A stretch of 64,000 bases of DNA from Raphanus sativus. Taxonomy: Eukaryota; Streptophyta; Magnoliopsida; Brassicales; Brassicaceae. The position numbers and the translations under genes are program-made. The stretch is taken from assembly GCF_000801105.2 (NCBI RefSeq), contig NC_079515.1, forward strand, positions 7,688,001-7,752,000. Reading direction: 5' to 3'. Below are positions 57,937 to 64,000 of this stretch, one piece after another. The notes beneath the pieces are model-generated. The model did no database searches. It saw only the letters and a list, made by a program, of their open reading frames with translations, and was not told the DNA's origin. Every line of letters starts with the position of its first letter. The first letter of the stretch is position 1.

Positions 57937-59513
57937 CTAGAGACTCACCTGCCCTAAGAGGGCGGGTATATTTTTGGTTTTTATTTTTAAGCAATATAAT
58001 TTTTATGTTTATGTGTTTGTATAATCATATTTTTGTACTTAGGGCGGGTATATTTTTGGTTTTTATTTTTTAAGCAATATAATTTTTATGTTTATGTGTT
58101 TGTATAATCATATTTTTGTATGATATGAATTGAATAGAATAGATAATTTTATGTATCTATATTAAATAAATCACGTTTCATAAGTACTTATATCATATGT
58201 GTTTCGGAAATCTATTTTTAATTTTTATTTATAAAGTTTGCAATATGTTATAGTTTTTTGTAGTTTCCTCTATTATAACAATTTTAATTTCCCACATTTT
58301 ATTTCTAAACTTAAGTACGTGTTTTATTAAAAAATTAACTAATTCTAAAATTGTTAAAAAAGTTAACAAATTATAGTAATTGTTTGATAATAATGTATAT
58401 TAGTAGTCTATAACTGAACTCAATTAGGAAAAAAAAATATCATATCTAATTTAATTTTTGGAAGACCCATACAAATATACAAAGCAACAAATCCAATAAA
58501 TTCTGATCCGCCCTTTATATCTTTTGTTTTAATTTTTTTTGAAAATTTTAGTTTCATATTTGTTTTTTTCTAATCATATTTTTCTTTAATATTAATTTAA
58601 TAGAATATATAATTTTTAATAACTATGTTAAATATGTCAAGTTGCATAACTATACACTTGTGTCATATTCATTTTATAAATTACTTTTAAATTTTATTCC
58701 TAAAATTTGCAATATATTATATTTTCTTCGTAGTTACCTAACAAAATTAGTCAAAGATATTTGTACCCAAAAAAACCGACTCAGAAGACCCGAAAATCAA
58801 AGTCTCATATTCTATTAGATCTGACCAATATACTTGAACGGTTCTTAAAGTGTTATATCCGAAAACAAATATTAAACCAACCCACACCGAAAACCGACCA
58901 AAAATCTTGCAAAAAGTTTGAAAAACAATTTTAATATATTCTGTTATATATATACATATATATGGGGTCTTCACTAACTTTAAATAAAATCACATAATAA
59001 ATATTTTTAATCGAATAACCTATTTAAAACCTATTAAACTATATGAAAATTTATTTCTATTAAAAGTCCACTGAAACCATGTTAAACCCTATTTTAATAT
59101 CATGTAGTTTGTTAATTGATAAACTTATTTTTTTTGTAAAATATTTACAATTTGGATATATACCGGAAAAAATGATATGATTCATTTTATTAGGAACACA
59201 AATCGATATAGCTTAAGTTTGGAAAGTAGAAAATTTAAAAGGTAGTTAGATTTAGAAGAAAGATTTTTGGTTTTGTTCAAGATTATTAGGAAACATATAA
59301 ATCGACACATCTTTATTTAATTGCTGTTTTATTTTTGATTAATTAAAACTTATTGAAACAGTTAACATGTTGGTGGGGTCCAATTGATTGACAACATACG
59401 TGGTGGTTACCTATATTTCGAAGCAGTTAATATATTTAAAGGTATGTAATGTTAAAATAATTAATGGACATAACTATTATCAATTGGTCATGCTGGAGAA
59501 TTAATAGAATAGA
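57937..59513 (-). mobile_element. Possible nested Helitron
   Basis: A third Helitron-type 3' end lies at 57,940-57,937 (CTAG, then T on the minus strand), with the hairpin CGCCCT-CTT-AGGGCA just before it. A matching 5' start may be TCTATTCTATTAATTC at 59,513, preceded by A. The 3' end is convincing; the 5' end is a best guess. A direct repeat of about 80 bases (57,959-58,039 and 58,042-58,120) adjoins the 3' end. Confidence 0.5.
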
Positions 59514-59713
59514 TTTCAGTTGTGATGTGTTGTTTAACCCGTCGTTAGTAACCGTTTGTTAAGGATATCTCGGGCATGAATAGTAAGGAAAATAATATTA
59601 ATGGTTATAAGATTAAGGGTAAGTTTAATTATATGGTAGAAAGGTGTATTTAATTTTAAAACTTACAAAAAAATGTTAGGTCCATTGGAATGATTCTGTT
59701 TTAATAAGATAGA

Positions 59714-59797
59714 TGGTCAAACTTTTTAGTGTATGAACGTTAATTAAGAGAGTTAGAAATTTTACAAAAAGTAACATTTTAGACTGATTCTTATGAC
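59714..59797. repeat. SPH block, copy 3 (distal part after the Helitron)
   Basis: TGGTCAAACTTTTTAGTG onward matches the right end of blocks 1 and 2 up to CTTATGA; after that the (AT)n border is replaced by another Helitron end. Confidence 0.85.
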
Positions 59798-59807
59798 TAA
59801 CTAGTAA

Positions 59808-60222
59808 CTAGGGCCGGGTCCGCCCTGCGGGCGGGGTTATTAATCCAAAATAATTTAAATAGATAGATTAATAAATATCTAATATAAATTTCTATTATTA
59901 AATTTGATATATCAGTAGTGACATTTTTCAAATGCTTTATTGGGTTAAAATTATACTATATATATTATTTATTTGTGCTTATATTGTACTGTAAATTTTT
60001 TATCCGTGCCTATATTTTACTACTTACAAAAACTGTTAATTTTTTATCGATATTTTGTGAATTCTGATTAAATATTTATAACAGAATACAAATGATAACA
60101 AAAACATACGAAAAATAGTTTTCAGAATGTTAATGTTAATTTTAATTTTAATAGTTGCATTGTATTTTTAATAACGATTATTAAATATTAAAAGGATGAC
60201 ACTATTTGGTTTTATTAATAGA
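59808..60222 (-). mobile_element. Short Helitron (about 0.4 kb) at the end of SPH block 3
   Basis: The minus-strand 3' end has the hairpin CCGCCC-GCA-GGGCGG (59,834-59,820), then GGACCCGGC and CTAG at 59,811-59,808 followed by T, almost identical to the end of the 4.4-kb Helitron. A 5' start TCTATTAATAAAACC at 60,222 after A is plausible; a second candidate (TCTATTAATTCG) is at 60,258. The duplicated ATTAATAGATATAATAC around these points shows that the junction was rearranged. Confidence 0.55.
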
Positions 60223-60265
60223 TATAATACATGTCATAGGAATATGCGAATTAATAGATATAATA

Positions 60266-60911
60266 CACTATTTGGACCGTGGACTGCGTTTGCGGTGTGA
60301 GTTTCGACGATGGTAAAGAGATGGTGAACTGTGATGAATGTGGCGTTTGGGTTCACACGTGGTGCTCACGTTATGTTAAAGGAGATGATCTCTTTGCTTG
60401 TTACAAGTGCAAGATCAAAACCAATAGGTTGAGGATGGAGAGTATATTGAATCAGGGTCGTGCCTTTCAGAGTTTTAGGGAATGTACAGAGATCCCGATT
60501 GAAGAAAGGGTTCATGTTCAAGGAGTGCCAGGTGGAGATTTGGATTTGTTTGAAGGTTTCTCGTCGGTTTTCTCTCGCCAGCTGTGGAAATGTACTGGTT
60601 ACGTGCCTAAGAAGTTTAGGTTTCAGTGCAGAGAGTTTCCTTGTTGGGATGATCAGAAGGGAGCTTTGTTATCTATGTTTGAAGAAAATGATGTAGCTGG
60701 TCCTACTAATGATAAGCTTGGTTATAGAGGAATGGCAGTGAAGCGTTGTCAGAGAGATGATGTGAGCTTGCTGTGTTCATTGAGTACAGATAATAGGAGA
60801 AGAGAAGATTGTGAAGATCGAGTAAAGAAGAAGGTCAAAGTTGAGAACAAAGAGGAAGAAGATGATGATAAGAACGATTTGGTGGGCAAAACCACCCTGA
60901 AATTGCAATAG
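60266..60911 (+). pseudogene. PHD-finger gene fragment (5'-truncated)
   Basis: The frame opens without a start inside WTVDCVCGVSFDDGKEM and continues through a complete PHD finger (C-x-C, NCDECGVWVHTWC, FACYKCK: Cys4-His-Cys3). It goes on to EIPIEERVHVQGVPGG, FSSVFSRQLWKCTGYVPKKF and an acidic/basic tail ending at 60,911. This resembles a plant PHD protein family (At1g32810-like, from memory). Exons before the finger are missing, and a stretch between KCKIKTN and LRMES seems deleted, so it is a gene fragment. The surviving 210-codon frame is intact and could be expressed if a promoter were present. It is flanked by Helitron sequence, which suggests capture. Confidence 0.72.
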
Positions 60912-61200
60912 CAAGTCTTTGATTAAGAGATAAAGGAGAATGAGACCGAGAAGGAGATATGCCTTGGGTTAGCTTCTTTAGGTGTGGACCAAGTTATAGT
61001 TTTTTTTTGCAATGATCATGTGTCAAAGCTTATAATTTTCTTAGTATCCAGAATTCACCCTTGTTGAGTTTTGTATAGGGGACCTCCAAAAATGTTATGA
61101 ATATGAAAGCTTTGGTGAAACATATGCTAATTGTAATAGAACTATAGGAGATGTGATAAACCGCTTTGTGCTTGATGGAACATTATTGCCAAGAAATATA
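60912..61200 (+). other. 3' continuation of the PHD fragment
   Basis: Probably 3' UTR-like sequence of the PHD gene fragment. No separate feature. Confidence 0.3.
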
Positions 61201-61752
61201 CAGTAGAACATCTATAAATTAATATTCTATAAATTAATAATCTCTATAAATTAATAAATTTTATCAGTCCTAATTTGGACCGGTATAAAATATGACATAA
61301 ACCGATAAAATAATAAGATAATAATATTTTTAAAACTTTCATGTAAATATATAGTCCCATTAAAATCATAAATTAATAATTTATCTATATATTTTTTTAT
61401 ATAGATACAAACTAAACATTATATTGTTAATTTTATATTCACAATGAAAATACCTCTATTTTTTAATATTTTAATATATTTGATAATATTTAGTAAAATT
61501 ATATCGAAAACCACATAACAATTATATGAAACATAAAAATATACACCATATAATATAATAAAAAATGAAAGTCAAAATTTTCAAATGTAAATAATGTTAT
61601 ATACGGTAAAATAAAATATTTTCTTATTTTATAAATAAAATATTTCATAAATAGAAGAAAAAACTAAAAAAGGAAACTTTGGTAAATTAATATCCCTATA
61701 AATTAATAAAATCTTAAAGTCCCAACATTATTAATTTACAGAGGTTTTACTG
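61201..61752. mobile_element. Emigrant-type MITE (Tc1/mariner/pogo)
   Basis: 552 bases with inverted ends CAGTAGAACATCTATAAATT (left) and CAGTAAAACCTCTGTAAATT (right, minus strand), and TA on both sides as target duplication. This end sequence is that of the Brassicaceae Emigrant family (established knowledge). AT-rich, non-coding, with internal repeats of TCTATAAATTAATA. Confidence 0.85.
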
Positions 61753-62153
61753 TATTTTCTTTTTAGTTTTTTTGCATTAAAGAAACAACATTCTTGGAAG
61801 AAAAAGAAAATTAAAAATATCGACTGCTTTGTACAAGAGAACTCTGCTTGGGTCATCAAGGCTCTCAAAGGAAAAGATAACCACAATGACTCTTCTTCAT
61901 CTTCTGCTGCCTCCAGTTCGCTCTGCTGTTGACATGCAGATTAGGGACTGCCTCCTCTCGATACCGCCTTCTCCACGCCTGCAGCCGTCCATGCTTCAGG
62001 TCTTCTTCGAATGCGCCATGACTCTTCTTCTGATCTTTCCTTTCCCTCTTTCTCGCTCAAATAAGTTGCTAAAAAACATGTAAAGTCTTGAAAATGGTAT
62101 GAAATTTAACAGGATTACCCAAAAAAAAGGTAATCTATTACGAAGCATTTACA
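61753..62153 (+). other. Exon-like debris between MITE and F-box relic
   Basis: A GC-richer stretch (about 61,830-62,040) has codon-like composition in several frames, for example ENSAWVIKALKGKDNHND in one, but I do not recognise the parent gene. Confidence 0.35.
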
Positions 62154-62623
62154 TTGAATGGTGATAGGTATATTTTGGTGAGTTTCAATGTTAGGTATGA
62201 GAAATTTAATGATGTTCAAGTTCCAAAAACATTGAGGATTCAATGTAGAGATTTGACTCTTGTAAACTACCAAGGGAAGCTAGGATTCTTATGTTGGAAC
62301 CACCAGGATGTAGATTTGTGGGTTATGGGGAATGCTGAGGAACAAGAGTGGTCGATGGTCACATTATTTTCCATGCTTCAAGATCTGCCAAGTGATATCC
62401 AGTTTTCGAGTGTCACACATCCTAGTGGTGAAATCATTATAGTCCATAAAACATGTGATGATACTGACTTCCCGTTAGCTGTTTGTTAGTTATAATACTA
62501 AACGGAGCACTCGTAGAAGAGTTGAAATAAAAATACAACATCAGAAAAAAACAATGTCTTGGGTGGTTTTATCCAGTTCTGGATTGTCACACAGATCATG
62601 TTGAGAATACTATGCGGTTGTAA
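62154..62623 (+). pseudogene. F-box-associated (FBA) domain pseudogene
   Basis: The C-terminal two-thirds of a Brassicaceae F-box protein: YILVSFNVRYEKFNDVQVPK, then LVNYQGKLGFLCW, VDLWVMGNAEEQEWS and PSGEIIIVH. After a stop at about 62,487 and a frameshift it reads VLDCHTDHVENTMRL and ends TAA near 62,623. The DRVENT-type ending is characteristic. No F-box motif precedes it, so it is a truncated and frameshifted relic of the large FBA gene family, whose members are SCF ubiquitin-ligase adaptors. Confidence 0.82.
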
Positions 62624-62653
62624 TTTCGTTTCATTAGTTGAATTCCAACTCGT

Positions 62654-62878
62654 GTGCTATTATGTTATGATATAGTATTATCTGAATATGACAGAAACGC
62701 AAATGGAGTGAGAGGTAACAATTCAAAATTATATATGGATTCAAGACTCTCCTACAAGTTTTTGACACTAGAACCTATTGTGAGATTAATGTCCTTAGTG
62801 GATGAAGCATGGGCCTTGCACTGCATGCATGTGCAGAAGATAAAGGTTGTGACTTGTGAGGAGTTTCACGTCTTCTGA
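62654..62878 (+). other. Open frame of unknown origin
   Basis: A 74-codon frame ending at 62,878 (WALHCMHVQKIKVVTC in part). I do not recognise a family. It may be more gene debris carried with the F-box relic. Confidence 0.25.
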
Positions 62879-62905
62879 GACTCTCTTACAACGAGATTCA
62901 TGCCA

Positions 62906-64000
62906 TCTATATTATTAAAATTCAAGTACACAACTGAATTGTTTGGAAACAAAGATAATAGATTAAATGAGATATGTTTGGAAACATAAATAGTAGAAAT
63001 GTTTATTTTTTTTTATTTACACATCTTACCAATGTATTTTCAATAAATTAATAATAAATGAGAATTATTTGAAAACATGAATAACATTTTTAATAATTCA
63101 TTGTTTTTACAGTAAATTAAACAATATCCTTTCTATATTTCTTTTTATTTACAATTTTGTCGCAATATTTACAATTCTTTATGGTGAAAAAAAAAAACAC
63201 AAACTGAAGTATAAATAGTATATTATAGGGGCTTCTATATTATATAAAAAAAAATTGAAATACAGTATTATTATCTTATTTAATTTAGTCAAATATAAAA
63301 ATTTCAAAAGTTCAATTTTCAAAAAAAATATCAGAAATTAAGAATAATTCATAGAAAACTAATGTAAAAATTAAAATTTTGAAACATGAATAAAAGTATG
63401 TCAAGAAGAAAAAAGTAATGGCTTATGTTATTAATAAAAATTGGAAATCCATTATATTAGAAAAACTATCTACTTGGATCAGTTTTAAAATATACAAAAA
63501 ATAGACTAATTTAATTACCTAAAACATTTTTTGTCTAAAGTAATCATAAAATAAAATTGAAAATTTTATATAAATATTTCAAATCAAAATAATAATTTAA
63601 GCTTGATTTATATCAAAAATTGATTTAACATATGCATATATTCAAAATTTTATTTTTACTAAAATATTTTCCAATAACCATTATTAAAAATGTTTTCAAT
63701 ATATATAAGAAAAATACAACAAGAAGACCAATTTCATATACCAACTTAAAATGTGGTTTTTATGTGATTATTTATAAGATCTTTCACGTTATTACTTATT
63801 TGAAAGCATTTATTAAATGAAACCTCAAAATAAAATCAAGTTGAAATAACAAATTATTAAATCAACAAAATCATGATACGAGTCTGAATTATCTTAACTC
63901 TTTAAAAAAATAGTTTCATTTAAAATAAAAGCTTAATCACATAAACTAAATTAAGTAGAATTATATTTTTTTCTGAAATGCACAAATGAATTTTTCAATA
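62906..64000 (+). mobile_element. Possible Helitron 5' end on the plus strand, running out of the window
   Basis: At 62,906 the sequence after an A reads TCTATATTATTAAAATTC, a typical Helitron 5' end. Nothing downstream is coding; the remaining kilobase is AT-rich. The 3' end is outside the window, so the identification is tentative. Confidence 0.4.

Larger units (their letters stand above)
56916..59713 (-). mobile_element. Helitron (2.8 kb) inserted in SPH block 3
   Basis: On the minus strand it begins TCTATCTTATTAAAAC at 59,713 (preceded by A) and ends with a hairpin (CCGCGCTT-TC-AAGCACGG, one G-T pair, about 56,943-56,926) and CTAG at 56,919-56,916, followed by T. Deleting it gives GGTATA-TGGTCAAAC, exactly the sequence of SPH blocks 1 and 2, so the empty site is proven inside this window. 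It is non-coding apart from short frames and carries a second Helitron end inside it. Confidence 0.9.

Noticed and set aside
57959..58120. Repeat pair of about 80 bp considered as a CRISPR-like or satellite array
   Set aside because: Only two direct copies without spacers, within a eukaryotic transposon.
46160..59797. Assembly artefact as the explanation for the three SPH blocks
   Set aside because: The copies carry different substitutions and indels, and two unrelated Helitrons lie at different block positions; long reads would still be decisive.

Overview
This is a nuclear plant segment, almost certainly from the tribe Brassiceae (Brassica or a close relative). Its genes have GT-AG introns and lie in the same order as I recall for Arabidopsis thaliana chromosome 3 from about At3g18490 to At3g18610: ASPG1-type aspartic protease, CCR4-like nuclease, a tiny membrane protein, a ROTUNDIFOLIA-like micropeptide, HDA15, a small unknown protein, an oleosin, an organellar single-stranded-DNA-binding protein, an early nodulin-like protein, DEAD-box helicase RH51 and nucleolin 2. 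Gene names come from recognising protein families and from remembered synteny; no database was searched.

Layout. Bases 1-18,800 hold ASPG1 (minus strand), the CCR4-like gene, the small membrane protein, a PIF/Harbinger transposon, the micropeptide gene, two foldback/hAT-like elements, a 5'-truncated LINE and HDA15. A young Copia retrotransposon (19,111-24,024) sits just 3' of HDA15. From 24,030 to 31,100 there are only relics: a subtilase fragment, a LINE tail, and a hAT-like element split by a retroposon. In Arabidopsis this interval should carry several genes including BRC1, and none is visible here. From 31,107 to 45,279 the collinear genes resume, compact and intact, with one MITE and one poly(A) retroposon between them. 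None of them forms an operon; each is an independent nuclear gene.

From 45,280 to the end the window is AT-rich and repeat-dominated. Its core is a triplicated block of about 2.1 kb bounded by (AT)n. Each copy carries a minus-strand S-protein-homologue (SPH) gene and a hAT MITE that was present before the triplication. Copies 1 and 3 encode the same 136-residue secreted protein with few changes; copy 2 is frameshifted. Two Helitrons inserted into this array, and each has a sister copy that preserves the empty site: a 4.4-kb element between copies 1 and 2, which carries a Di19 zinc-finger exon, and a 2.8-kb element inside copy 3. Further Helitron ends, a PHD-finger gene fragment, an Emigrant-type MITE and an F-box-associated-domain pseudogene follow.

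Functionally the intact genes cover guard-cell/defence proteolysis, mRNA deadenylation, histone deacetylation, oil-body structure, organellar DNA maintenance, ribosome biogenesis (RH51 and nucleolin) and cell-surface/secreted peptides. They are linked by shared ancestry of the locus rather than by one pathway.
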